Below, in pieces: positions 7,977-15,774 of a stretch of 64,000 bases of DNA (positions within the stretch are counted from its first letter, which is position 1; every line of letters begins with the position of its first letter). This DNA is from an uncultured Oscillospiraceae bacterium. GTDB lineage: Bacteria; Bacillota; Clostridia; Oscillospirales; Oscillospiraceae. The notes below the pieces were generated by a model. It did not search any database, had not been told where the DNA came from, and saw only the letters and a program-made list of their open reading frames with translations. Where the stretch lies: NCBI GenBank assembly GCA_947626265.1, contig CANQRM010000012.1:1-64000 (forward strand), in the 5' to 3' direction. The translations under genes and the position numbers were made by a program.

Positions 7977-8301
7977 CGCAGCAACCCCCCTTCTTGCATT
8001 CGTGCGCAAACCTCACTCTTTTGAACCCGATCATGTCGCAGAAGTAGAACACTCCTTCGTCAACGAACTCGACCACGTCGGACATGGAAAGGCTTCGGCC
8101 GGTATATCCTGCCGGATGATTTGTGTTGAACATAACGAAAACCTGTTCCGGACAACTGACTTCCAGTTCACCATCAAACACCATCGTGTAAATCTCTGAC
8201 GGGATCCGTTCTCCATACTGTTTTTCAAAGGCTGCGAAGCAGCGAAACATCATGTGGTGCGGATCTGCTGCGTAGTCGACCTGGTAGATCTTCACCCGCA
8301 T
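7960..8301 (-). CDS. YodL-like domain protein
   Basis: A 113-residue protein resembling the YodL-like domain found in many Firmicute mobile-element proteins: it opens with VKIYQVDYA, continues with MFNTNHPAGYTGRSLSMSDVV and ends with a Phe-Tyr-Phe-Cys-Asp strand before GFKRV. Function is unknown. I chose the ATG at 8301 (GGGAGG 9 nt upstream); the ATG at 8307 is too close to that site. The C-terminus carries a Cys cluster (ECKKGGCCDDC). It overlaps both neighbours, so it is translated as part of the train. Confidence 0.7.
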   Translation of the reverse strand: MRVKIYQVDYAADPHHMMFRCFAAFEKQYGERIPSEIYTMVFDGELEVSCPEQVFVMFNTNHPAGYTGRSLSMSDVVEFVDEGVFYFCDMIGFKRVRFAHECKKGGCCDDCME

Positions 8302-8729
8302 GTACATCCGCCTCCCTTCTTCCAAAGGTCGTCCGTTTTGAGCCTCTGCAAAGTATATGGCTCCATACAGTCAGGATACTCTGGAAACCGGTTGTATTTG
8401 TCGGGTATGATGACCCGCAGGACCTTTCGCTCGCACTCCTCATACTCATCCAAACGAACGCTGCAGTCGTCATAGATACCAGTGACCATGTCCCCGGCAG
8501 AGAACCGTTCTCCATCGCGCATACGGGCGCCCAGGGTATTGAGGATACGACCGATCTCCTTCGTGGGACAACGGAGCACCATCTGGAAGTCCATATGGCC
8601 ATACCGGCTCATGCCGTGGGTGTGGGCATTGCAGGCATAAGGCAAAAAGGAATCCTCCACTTTTCCACACTCTTCACAGGAAGCACCGTTGCAGACCAGA
8701 TGAATGACCCAATCAGGCTTCTGACTCAT
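8292..8729 (-). CDS. DUF4262-like protein
   Basis: A 145-residue protein. Residues ~30-55 (ACNAHTHGMSRYGHMDFQMVL) and the following region match the DUF4262 pattern as I remember it, a family of unknown function common in actinobacterial and Firmicute accessory DNA. Two CxxC-type pairs near the N-terminus (CEECGK) and a Gly-rich Cys tail (GGGCTCG) could bind metal. The ATG follows GAGGGAAAG. It overlaps its upstream and downstream genes by 17 and 10 bases. Confidence 0.65.
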   Translation of the reverse strand: MSQKPDWVIHLVCNGASCEECGKVEDSFLPYACNAHTHGMSRYGHMDFQMVLRCPTKEIGRILNTLGARMRDGERFSAGDMVTGIYDDCSVRLDEYEECERKVLRVIIPDKYNRFPEYPDCMEPYTLQRLKTDDLWKKGGGCTCG

Positions 8730-9502
8730 TTCTTTCCCTCGCTTTCAAATAGTTCATAAAACTGTCCATTACTTCTTCCAGTTCCCGGCTCGCTCGTTTC
8801 CAGTCAGAAATGAAGTAACCCATCTCCTCTGCTGAGATCAGTCTGACACCGTCCTGCTCAAAGAGTTCGTATTCTTCCCCGTCTATCACGTCATAGGGCA
8901 AACAGAGAACGCCTTCCTGGACCAGCACGAAATAAACGCCGTTGTATTCACCGTCTGTGATCGGATATGACCAGTAGAGTTGATTACCATACTGCTTTAC
9001 ATATCTGTCACACACTTCGCTCAGATTTGCTTCAGAGCCGCCTGCATCAAATAGCTGTTCGACAAGTTCATCCTTCGGCAGCAGCACGTCCATGCTGATG
9101 ATTTGCCCGTCTATCGTGATCGTTCCAGCATAGTTGAGATGCTCAGGTTCGATCCCGATGAGCCAAAGCCCATCCTCCTTGATGAGCTCCTGCTCCCAGG
9201 ATGTGTTCAGTTTCTTTCTCCAGCAGCGCTTGGGACAATCCCATGTCCAGAGCCACGGTCGTATTCGAGTCGCCGTGAAAGGTAATCTCGCGAATCTCTC
9301 TACTGGCCTCTACATAGTCAAGGAGTATATCCAGTTCATCATGACTGAACCTCCCAGCCGTATCAGATACCGTCCAGTAGTTGTAGTCGTCTAACGCGGC
9401 GCGGCAGGTGACATCCTGTTTCAGAACGACAGTGATCACCGAACCTATGAGTGTGCCGACTTCGTCCCAGCTCAGCTTGAGCGTCTGCAATACATTGCTC
9501 AT
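8713..9502 (-). pseudogene. Hypothetical mobile-element gene split by a one-base frameshift
   Basis: Two adjacent minus-strand frames appear to be one gene. The 5' part (9502 down to about 9215) encodes ~95 sensible residues ending SQALLEK; its own frame then degenerates into a Gly/His/Arg tail. In the other frame, coding-like sequence resumes at once (KLNTSWEQELIKEDGLWLIG) and continues to the stop at 8713. Removing one C from the plus-strand run near 9214 would join them into a single protein of about 262 residues. The frames differ in sense only at this point, so a recent mutation, a sequencing error or programmed slippage are all possible. No family recognised. Confidence 0.7.
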
Positions 9503-10005
9503 TTCTCCATCCTTTCTGCCGCCATATACTGCATATAGTATGTTGTGTCATCCTGGTCGCTTCGATAGGCACCGATGCAAAGCTGACCTTCCGGGCCTCT
9601 TTCCGGATTGAACTCCGCAAAGCATACGAGCTCGCCTGTCTCACTTGACGCCGCGATCCATTCAATTCTAATCGACGGATAGTCTGTATCCTGATAGGCC
9701 GTCGCCCGAAGTGTTGTGCCATCTGGCAGTTGCATACTGATCTGTGGCTGTGGCGCGATCTCGGTGGACTCAGACGTATCCGACAGGGAAAAGCGTTTCT
9801 TTCCACCCTTCCCAGATCCAGAAAAGCGCTCTTTCGCCGCGCCCAGTTCATCCTGGAGCGCGGCGAAGATCTTTTCCGACTGAGCAGCATCGTATGCATA
9901 TGTCTGCGGGTTGGCGCAGTTGCCCAGAAGCCGGACCATTCTGATGATTTTGTTGACGCGGGCCTCCGCCACACGCCGGAACCGTTCCGCTTTAGACTCT
10001 CTCAT
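9499..10005 (-). CDS. Conserved mobile-element protein of unknown function
   Basis: A 168-residue protein. The ATG at 10005 follows AAAGGAGG at 8 nt; the longer frame is excluded. The N-terminal ~65 residues (RVNKIIRMVRLLGNCANPQTY, then a helix ending ALQDELGAAKERF) resemble a helical protein I know only as a conserved hypothetical in clostridial integrative elements. A Ser/Gly/Lys linker leads to a second unit of about 75 residues with several beta strands. It overlaps the upstream small gene by 14 bases and the split gene downstream by 4. Confidence 0.7.
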   Translation of the reverse strand: MRESKAERFRRVAEARVNKIIRMVRLLGNCANPQTYAYDAAQSEKIFAALQDELGAAKERFSGSGKGGKKRFSLSDTSESTEIAPQPQISMQLPDGTTLRATAYQDTDYPSIRIEWIAASSETGELVCFAEFNPERGPEGQLCIGAYRSDQDDTTYYMQYMAAERMEK

Positions 10006-10207
10006 ACTGAATGCCTCCTTTGAAGTGCATACAGTAGTTCGTGTTGAGGGTCTCGAAGCTGGCTTGTGCGGCCGTGACATTATCCACTTGAACGACCCTG
10101 CTTGTCTTCAGAATACCGTCCTCTTCCTTGATATAGGCTGGCATTCCGATCACGAGCGGATAGAGAAGCCGCCCCGTCACCTCAGCCTTTTTCTTTGTTG
10201 CATTCAT
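9992..10207 (-). CDS. Small hypothetical protein
   Basis: A 71-residue protein that starts inside the end of the upstream gene (26-base overlap) and ends inside the start of the next, so it belongs to the overlapping train. The sequence looks like a small beta-rich domain (VIGMPAYIKEEDGILKTSRVVQVDN) followed by a short helix. Similar short proteins are common beside the conserved element protein encoded next to it. No function can be assigned. Confidence 0.6.
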   Translation of the reverse strand: MNATKKKAEVTGRLLYPLVIGMPAYIKEEDGILKTSRVVQVDNVTAAQASFETLNTNYCMHFKGGIQYERV

Positions 10208-10712
10208 CTTTATCTTCTGTTCCTTTCATTTTGTAATTGCTGAATCGCCCACAGTACGGACAGCGAACCTTGCCCGTTACATTCTGGATCTGGGCAAGCG
10301 TGGTAATGAACTCTTTTCCGCAGCAGTCCGCAACCACCGGCACGAGGCCGACGGAAGCGAGTCTGGCCGGCCGGTATTTTCGATTGAACGGGACGAAGTC
10401 CACCCACTCTTCTTTGTCAAAGATCCTTGATGCGTGCAGCTCCAGAGCATAGTTCTCACGCTCTTTCTCGGTTTTGAGCCAAAGCGTCCGCTCCCCTGTC
10501 CATTCCAGGAGTTGCTGAAAGAGCTCTTCCTCTCCTGCTTCCCGGATCAGTTCCCGGACCATGCTTTGCCACTGTGACCGCTCGACATTTCCCTGGCGGG
10601 TATGCACATAGCTGATGAACCTGGTGACTTTCCGCCCGTTTTCCATCTGTGTTCTACTTTCCAGATGATCATATTGCTGGGCAAGGTCATCAAAGGTCAG
10701 TTTCTCGTTCAT
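10182..10712 (-). CDS. Hypothetical protein with C-terminal zinc ribbon
   Basis: A 176-residue protein. The N-terminal two thirds are helical and charged. The C-terminal ~50 residues carry a likely zinc ribbon: CCGKEF, then 15 residues on, RCPYCGRFSNY, followed by a Lys/Glu tail. Such ribbons usually bind nucleic acid or protein partners. The ATG at 10712 is preceded by a GGAGGCG-like ribosome site. It begins 33 bases after the upstream gene, in the same transcript. Confidence 0.65.
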   Translation of the reverse strand: MNEKLTFDDLAQQYDHLESRTQMENGRKVTRFISYVHTRQGNVERSQWQSMVRELIREAGEEELFQQLLEWTGERTLWLKTEKERENYALELHASRIFDKEEWVDFVPFNRKYRPARLASVGLVPVVADCCGKEFITTLAQIQNVTGKVRCPYCGRFSNYKMKGTEDKDECNKEKG

Positions 10713-10745
10713 GCCGACGCCTCCGCTTCTGCCTTATGGTTCCTC

Positions 10746-11009
10746 TTACATGGTCAACAGCCGGACCGCCGCATAGGCGGTGATCCAGCGTGACCACTCT
10801 TCCATGGTCAATGCTTCTCCGTGAACGGTGACGGGCTCATGCTCATGCGCCATTACCGCCAAGGTCAGCAGCGCACATATCTGTCCATACCGTTTTACGG
10901 TCTTCTGGGGCATCACGGCCGCTCTCTCACCATACCGCTCAATCTGTCTATCTGCCTTGTTAGCTATCCTTACGTCCGTAGCTACCTTTTCGATTCGGCT
11001 CCTCGCCAT
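10746..11009 (-). CDS. Small hypothetical protein, first gene of the accessory train
   Basis: An 87-residue, mainly helical protein with Arg/Glu-rich amphipathic segments and a C-terminal EEWSRWITAYAAVRLL helix. The ATG at 11009 follows AAAGGATG and is chosen over a frame open back to 11198, because that extension would cover two strong RNA hairpins of the leader. It is the first gene behind the promoter at 11315-11343 and the leader at 11010-11314. No family recognised. Confidence 0.6.
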   Translation of the reverse strand: MARSRIEKVATDVRIANKADRQIERYGERAAVMPQKTVKRYGQICALLTLAVMAHEHEPVTVHGEALTMEEWSRWITAYAAVRLLTM

Positions 11010-11104
11010 TAGATTCACATCCTTTGTTAGAATATCTATATCTACGAGGGGCCGTCTGGCTCCCCGGTCATAAGGTTGGGGGAGCCGCAAAGCTCCATCT
11101 ATAT

Positions 11105-11134
11105 AAAAACGCCCAGAGAACACATTCTCTGAGC
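11105..11134 (-). terminator. Terminator-like hairpin in the leader
   Basis: A 10-bp stem with one G-U pair and a 4-nt loop, followed on the minus strand by GTTTTTATA. It lies 96 bases before the first gene of the train. Confidence 0.75.
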
Positions 11135-11136
11135 AT

Positions 11137-11240
11137 CTTGTTCCGCACTGCGGCGTCGTGTTGCACGGAGAAGTCTTCCCCGGGGGCATTCGATTCATGT
11201 GCCTCTATGTCAGAGGCAGAAGACAAAAAGTGCCTGGGAG
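11137..11240. repeat. Leader repeat, copy A
   Basis: About 104 bp that align over their whole length with 22983-23085 in the same orientation. The best-matched blocks are CTTGTTCCGCANTGCGG at the left, the CATGT-CTTCTA...AGAGG hairpin in the middle and AAGTGCCTGGGA at the right. Paired stem positions differ in a compensating way between copies, which favours a conserved RNA fold. An alternative is a short conserved peptide, since both minus-strand copies also read IEAH.../VEVH... and end with RNK. Confidence 0.6.
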
Positions 11241-11314
11241 CATGAACTCTCAGGCACTTTGGAAACACAGTTAACTCTATTTGCTCGATGCAAATACTGA
11301 TACTAACCTTATTG

Positions 11315-11343
11315 ATTATACCAGAAATCCTTTTGCAGTGCAA
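11315..11343 (-). promoter_or_regulatory. Promoter of the accessory gene train
   Basis: On the minus strand TTGCAC (11338-11343), 17-bp spacer, TATAAT (11315-11320). The transcript would start near 11308 and run through the structured leader. Confidence 0.75.
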
Positions 11344-11726
11344 TAGGCAGAAATTGTAGAAAAACTTTACAACATGAGGGTAAGACGCCGCCCTTCGCAT
11401 TGGTCCCACTGGCGGAACCAATCAGATATACCCAGGCAGGAGAAGCCTCAACACAAGCAAATCAAAAATTCTTCGATTTCATGTATCGATATCAAAATCC
11501 TTTTTCTATCTACGGAATCACCACCTATGCATAATAGCAGCCTGCAATTATTGTACGGCCTCTATTCCCTAAGGTTATCCTTTCCCCATCGGGCCCTTAC
11601 GGAGCAAACCTGATATGGATCGGCTTCTTCCCGCCAATCACCATCGTTGATATGCGTCGGGATCACAATATTATGTCAATACCATCCATAATGGTCGTCA
11701 ACAGGGCTGTTGGGTAAGCACCGTTC
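11344..11726. other. Intergenic stretch with no convincing gene
   Basis: About 380 bp between the leader promoter and the metalloprotease gene. A short minus-strand frame at 11562-11666 (with GDWREEADPYQ) reads like a coding scrap and continues in frame past a TAG, so it may be a decayed gene. I see no start, ribosome site or family match, and no clear terminator for the metalloprotease gene that ends at 11727. Confidence 0.4.
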
Positions 11727-13304
11727 CTAATCATCCTTTATCAAGATCCTTTCCGGCAGATATATTTTCCCTTCCTCAAGCCTTATGCAATGCAGCTGGA
11801 CAAGCTCATCCACTGTCTTTGAGGAAATCCCCAGACTATCCAACAATTCGTCTTCGTCAATCCCCTGGTCATACGCACTCTGCTTGTGGCACGCCGCCAG
11901 CAACTTGGCCTGATCCTCATTGAGCTTCACAGTACTTACTTCGAGGAGTTTGCAAAGTATATATAGCCCCTTTAGAATCGTCTGGGTCGGGCCATCTGAC
12001 GGACCCACAGTCACACCGATCTCTACAGATGTCAACAAGAGATCCTTCAAACGGAAGAACACGTTATAAGGCTTCGTTGAATAGACCTCATCCCGGTCCT
12101 TCCACACAAGTGTCCCCGCCCCGGGCTTACCCACGACATCGATCTGCACGACTATGTCCCATAGTCCTATCAACTTATCCGGGTCAACACCCCATTGCAC
12201 AGCCAACTCTCGCATTTCTTCGGACATCTGATTATAGCATCGATTCGCTTCTTCATACCCGTTTCCATTCATGGTCGTATTCGCTCCTTCCCCTATGATC
12301 TGTACCAGTTTCCCGTTTTTCAGCTTATAGAACAGTTCCTCTCTGAACCTGTCAGAGATGTCCCAAAAGCTGTTCAATACATCGTTTCCCAGTTTGGTAT
12401 CAAACGTGTATTTCTCCGCTTCGCTTACCTTTATCATGCGATTAATCCGATCTTCAAAATGAGGATGGCCACCATCTGCTTTTTCTCCAAAGAGCCAATA
12501 GCTCATGTAAGCGAGATCTCCATAAAACAGGAATGTCACCATTGGTGCCGTATACAGATAATCGTGGAAAGCAGCTCTGAATGGGGATTGGATGTCAGGG
12601 TATTTCCCCTCAATGAGGTTAAGTATAATACCATACCCTATAGCATCCGCCTGGTATTCCAGCTCCCATGGATCACTGCTTCCTATTCCTCTCTCCCGAA
12701 TGTATATGTGTGCGATCTCATGACCGATGGCAAAAGCCAACACATTCCAATAAACATCCTCGATAAACTGAACTGCTACATCGTCACAGTACTCCCGCAT
12801 AAGCTTCATAAGTTCTGATTTGCCTTCATCGCTGTTCAAATTCCCCTTACGGCAGCAGTGATCCAACGCGTACAGAGCCAACTTGAAACACTTTCCTTCA
12901 ACATCGCTGCCATATCTGCTCCATATGTAATAAACCGCAATGTACTCAAAAAATACTGAAACCATCAACTCATCAAGATAGACAACCGTAGGCAGAGAAT
13001 AAACCCGAGGCTCTCGGTTATGCTCCACGGAAGACTGGAACCCTTCAGCCGCAATGAATCCTTCCTCAAACGAAATATCCAGCGGGGAGCTATATTCACT
13101 TTCAAAGGCCGCCTTTACAACACAAAAGAGATCTTCCACAGAATAACCGTGTTCCCCATAGTCGAGTCCCAAATCCTTGAGCATTGCTATCCAAAGCTTA
13201 TGAGTCTCGCTGTTTTCAAGGCGATGAATCAGGCCACTACGCAGCAACGCACGTTCATCTGACCGCAAAACAGCATCTTTATGAGTAATTAACCCGTGCA
13301 ACAT
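11727..13304 (-). CDS. Zincin-type metalloprotease with C-terminal winged-helix-like region
   Basis: A 525-residue protein. HEIAH at residues 195-199 with a downstream E216-Y-Q-A-D220 gives the HExxH...ExxxD signature of gluzincin metallopeptidases; H195, H199 and E216 would bind zinc and E196 would be catalytic. A long helical N-terminal part precedes it. Residues ~460-525 look like a winged-helix unit (DEDELLDSLGISSKTVDELVQ). No signal peptide is visible, so it probably acts in the cytoplasm, as do zincins in stress and phage-defence loci. It has its own promoter and lies outside the invertible block. Its target is unknown. Confidence 0.75.
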   Translation of the reverse strand: MLHGLITHKDAVLRSDERALLRSGLIHRLENSETHKLWIAMLKDLGLDYGEHGYSVEDLFCVVKAAFESEYSSPLDISFEEGFIAAEGFQSSVEHNREPRVYSLPTVVYLDELMVSVFFEYIAVYYIWSRYGSDVEGKCFKLALYALDHCCRKGNLNSDEGKSELMKLMREYCDDVAVQFIEDVYWNVLAFAIGHEIAHIYIRERGIGSSDPWELEYQADAIGYGIILNLIEGKYPDIQSPFRAAFHDYLYTAPMVTFLFYGDLAYMSYWLFGEKADGGHPHFEDRINRMIKVSEAEKYTFDTKLGNDVLNSFWDISDRFREELFYKLKNGKLVQIIGEGANTTMNGNGYEEANRCYNQMSEEMRELAVQWGVDPDKLIGLWDIVVQIDVVGKPGAGTLVWKDRDEVYSTKPYNVFFRLKDLLLTSVEIGVTVGPSDGPTQTILKGLYILCKLLEVSTVKLNEDQAKLLAACHKQSAYDQGIDEDELLDSLGISSKTVDELVQLHCIRLEEGKIYLPERILIKDD

Positions 13305-13354
13305 ACCTATTCCCTTGCATTAACTGTTACATTGAAACTCTATCACTGAAAGTA

Positions 13355-13383
13355 ATTCTAAGCCCCAATGGCTAACAAGTCAA
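13355..13383 (-). promoter_or_regulatory. Promoter of the metalloprotease gene
   Basis: On the minus strand TTGACT (13378-13383), 17-bp spacer, TAGAAT (13355-13360), giving a ~45-nt leader. A GCGGATCCATCCGC palindrome immediately upstream could be an operator. Confidence 0.65.
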
Positions 13384-13481
13384 GCGGATCCATCCGCCTA
13401 GAGATTGGTTTCTAAATAGCTGTTGTGGGCATAAATTGTTTTATGTAAACTATCGCATGCATGCTTAAAACAAAAGAAGTG

Positions 13482-13510
13482 TTGAAATGAGGAACTACGA
13501 GGTGTATAAT
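13482..13510 (+). promoter_or_regulatory. Outward promoter facing the invertible block
   Basis: On the plus strand TTGAAA (13482-13487), 17-bp spacer, TATAAT (13505-13510). The start point would be near 13517, three bases before the left 19-bp repeat. In the orientation seen here it reads into the 3' end of the GT8 gene, that is antisense. After inversion it would read into the GT4 gene with a leader of about 105 nt. Confidence 0.75.
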
Positions 13511-13519
13511 AAAAATGAC

Positions 13520-13538
13520 AGATAATTCGGGATTATCT
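13520..13538 (+). repeat. Left 19-bp inverted repeat (putative recombination site)
   Basis: AGATAATTCGGGATTATCT, itself two 7-bp arms (AGATAAT/ATTATCT) around the asymmetric core TCGGG, the usual layout of a tyrosine-recombinase crossover site. Its exact reverse complement is at 21207-21225. Confidence 0.8.
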
Positions 13539-13575
13539 ACCTTTTATCTTAGGCGCAAGTTATCACCATAATGAC

Positions 13576-14415
13576 TTATTCTTTTTTGCTATAATAACCA
13601 AGTGGTTCTGCGTATTGCCAGAAATAATTTGAATATGGATTTGGAGGACTGTTCCATGGCTTTATCTGTGATGAGAAGTGTAAGATTTTCGGCGCAGATA
13701 TAGAAAAAGAAAACATGCTCAAAAAAGGTTCTTCTAACTGGTTATCCTGCCGATCCCATAAGTGATGCCATTGCACATTCCATCGCCCATTTAAATATAA
13801 TATCCGCTTTCTGCATACCATGTTCAGTACATCCTGATCCGGGCAGATCAATTTTTCATGACGATTAAGATATGCCAAGCATGTGTCTTTTAGATGCTCT
13901 GCGCGCCAGACAGCTGTGTTAATAAGCAGGACACCTGAGTTGATATATTCCTCTGCTTGCAGATGTAGTTGTTTAGCAATGCGACAGACTACGGCAGGCG
14001 TTGCAAAATCAATGACGCCACCAACAGCAGCACCGCCCAGGTTTGTTTGATATAGCGCGGATAAATCACAAGTTGCAACTATATCGCAATCCAAATACAG
14101 CACCTTATCATATTCTGGAAACAATTCACCGATCCACCATCGAAAGTACATTTCTTTCGTAAAATATGCGCGGGTATACAATTTGGCAAAACACGGCGTG
14201 ATCCAGGCAGATATATCTCGAAAAGAAATCATAACATCCTGTTGAGACATATCTTCGATTGCGCGTCTGGCAAGTTCGCTTACTCCTGTGCACAAAATGT
14301 AAATATGGTATATGGAATCGTGTTTCTTTGTATCTATCAAAGAACGTATTGCCACAGCTGCACAGGGAAGATACCCCTCATCGGATGCCATAACGATTGG
14401 TACAACATATCTCAT
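13576..14415 (-). CDS. Glycosyltransferase family 8
   Basis: A 279-residue GT8 (LgtC/GspA-like, retaining) enzyme that transfers glucose or galactose from a UDP-sugar to a surface glycan acceptor. Visible markers are the N-terminal VPIVMASDEGYL, the metal-binding DxD in VLYLDCDIVA near residue 107, the GGVIDFATP and EYINSGVLLINTAVW motifs, a PDQDVLN motif and the C-terminal HFSSQIKPW. The full family length is present. It overlaps the UDP-glucose dehydrogenase gene by 4 bases (ATGA), so the two are translated together. It lies at the left end of the 7.7-kb inverted-repeat block. Confidence 0.9.
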   Translation of the reverse strand: MRYVVPIVMASDEGYLPCAAVAIRSLIDTKKHDSIYHIYILCTGVSELARRAIEDMSQQDVMISFRDISAWITPCFAKLYTRAYFTKEMYFRWWIGELFPEYDKVLYLDCDIVATCDLSALYQTNLGGAAVGGVIDFATPAVVCRIAKQLHLQAEEYINSGVLLINTAVWRAEHLKDTCLAYLNRHEKLICPDQDVLNMVCRKRILYLNGRWNVQWHHLWDRQDNQLEEPFLSMFSFSISAPKILHFSSQIKPWNSPPNPYSNYFWQYAEPLGYYSKKE

Positions 14416-15734
14416 GAGCCCATCTCTCCCACCCCTAGTTTCCGGAAACGAACACCATCCAATTCTGGGCCTGCAATGTCCCAGGCATCACATAGATCGA
14501 ATACGCTTTTTCCCCGCATCAACATAGCGATTTGGTCGTGTGGGAACGCTTTTATTTCTGGCCATGACACCAAAAGCAACAGAATATTTGCGTTTTCGAG
14601 TGTGTCTTCCGGGCGGGAAAAGCAAGTATGAGAGATCGTCTCCAGGAGAGCTAATTGCTGCGAATGTACGGTCGGGTCATAGATGTTGAAATGATAATTG
14701 CCATACTCGGATAGTAGTTTTATGAGAGCTATTGACGGCGAATTTCGAAGATCAGCGGTATTGGATTTAAAAGTCAACCCCCAAACAGATATTGTACCCT
14801 GACAGGGTACAGCCTCGGAAACTGACCTAGCGATCCATCGTTGATGTTCGAGATTAGATCTATCGGCCTGTTCCAGAATGCTTAGCGGTACGCCGACTTC
14901 CCTGGAAAAAGCCGTCATGGCCCTTACATCCTTCGGCAAGCAGGACCCGCCATATCCTGGCCCGGCAGCCAGAAAGTCAAGCCCTATACGCGGATCTGAT
15001 CCTATGCCGCGAGACACCGTTCTGATATCGCCTCCAATGGTTCCGCACAGTCGTGCAAGATCATTTACGAAGGCCACTTTTAATGCCAGAAATGAATTTG
15101 ACGCATATTTGATGAGTTCTGCATTTACCGGAGACGTGATTATAATTGAGGTATCCGCAGTATGGCACATCTTATACAGGCTTGCCACCCGTTCAGCGGC
15201 GTGGGTGTTATCGCATCCAATAACGATTCGAGTTGGGTTTAAAAAATCATCAACCGCGCTGCCTTCACGCAAAAACTCCGGACTGTATACGACATCAACT
15301 TTTAATTCCGGTCGCAGGGCGGCAGAGAATATCCATCCGGCAACCTTTCTTGTTCCTCCGGGTGGAATGGTCGATTTGATAATGATAGTAGCGCTTTTGC
15401 GCAGATATTTTCCAATCATCTCCGACGCATTTTTCAATTGGCTCAAATCAGCGGATCCGTCCTCTGTCTCAGGAGTACCAACGGCGATCACAATGTAATC
15501 AGGATCTGTGACAGCCTCCTGCGCTTGCGTTGTAAATTCGATCGCACCCTTTGCAAGGCATTGGAGCAGGAGCTGATCCAGCTTTGGTTCCTGCAGTGGG
15601 CAGATGCCCGACTGAAGCCGACGAGCAAGCGAATCGTTGGCCTCCAAGCAGGTGACAACGGCAGATCCGGAGGCCGCAAAGCATAAGGACGTGGTAAGCC
15701 CAACATACCCTCCACCTATCGTTGTAATCTTCAT
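14412..15734 (-). CDS. ugd: UDP-glucose 6-dehydrogenase
   Basis: A 440-residue UDP-glucose/GDP-mannose dehydrogenase: NAD+-dependent double oxidation of UDP-glucose to UDP-glucuronate. The Rossmann motif GGGYVGLTTS opens the protein. EFLREGSAVDDFLNP and the catalytic Cys in GYGGSCLPKD (~residue 260) are intact, and the C-terminal domain carries GLTFKSNTADLRNSP. Length is typical. The downstream GT8 gene overlaps by 4 bases; together they could make and transfer a sugar for a surface polymer. A divergent gene starts 40 bp upstream. UDP-glucose rather than another NDP-sugar is inferred from the family. Confidence 0.9.
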   Translation of the reverse strand: MKITTIGGGYVGLTTSLCFAASGSAVVTCLEANDSLARRLQSGICPLQEPKLDQLLLQCLAKGAIEFTTQAQEAVTDPDYIVIAVGTPETEDGSADLSQLKNASEMIGKYLRKSATIIIKSTIPPGGTRKVAGWIFSAALRPELKVDVVYSPEFLREGSAVDDFLNPTRIVIGCDNTHAAERVASLYKMCHTADTSIIITSPVNAELIKYASNSFLALKVAFVNDLARLCGTIGGDIRTVSRGIGSDPRIGLDFLAAGPGYGGSCLPKDVRAMTAFSREVGVPLSILEQADRSNLEHQRWIARSVSEAVPCQGTISVWGLTFKSNTADLRNSPSIALIKLLSEYGNYHFNIYDPTVHSQQLALLETISHTCFSRPEDTLENANILLLLVSWPEIKAFPHDQIAMLMRGKSVFDLCDAWDIAGPELDGVRFRKLGVGEMGS

Positions 15735-15774
15735 AACGATCTCCTAAAGTAGTCCAGGCCGAAAACCTGTATGT

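Larger units (their letters stand above)
11010..11314 (-). promoter_or_regulatory. Long structured leader with two terminator-like hairpins
   Basis: About 305 nt separate the promoter from the first gene. Reading along the minus strand there are: a 14-bp hairpin with the AAAGTGCCTG/CAGGCACTTT base and five T (11225-11260); a TGCCTCT/AGAGGCA stem near 11202-11220; a short CCGCA/TGCGG palindrome; a 10-bp hairpin GCTCAGAGAA/TTCTCTGGGC followed by five T (11105-11134); and a GGAGC/GCTCC stem near 11080. Two terminators inside one 5' leader suggest that the downstream train is controlled by antitermination or attenuation. A truncated relative lies at 22983-23085. Confidence 0.7.

Noticed and set aside
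10746..11198. N-terminal extension of the first train gene to 11198
   Set aside because: The extension would run through two strong leader hairpins; ATG 11009 has a ribosome site.
11374..11613. 79-codon plus-strand frame
   Set aside because: No ribosome site, low-complexity translation and no family resemblance; it overlaps no promoter in the right position.
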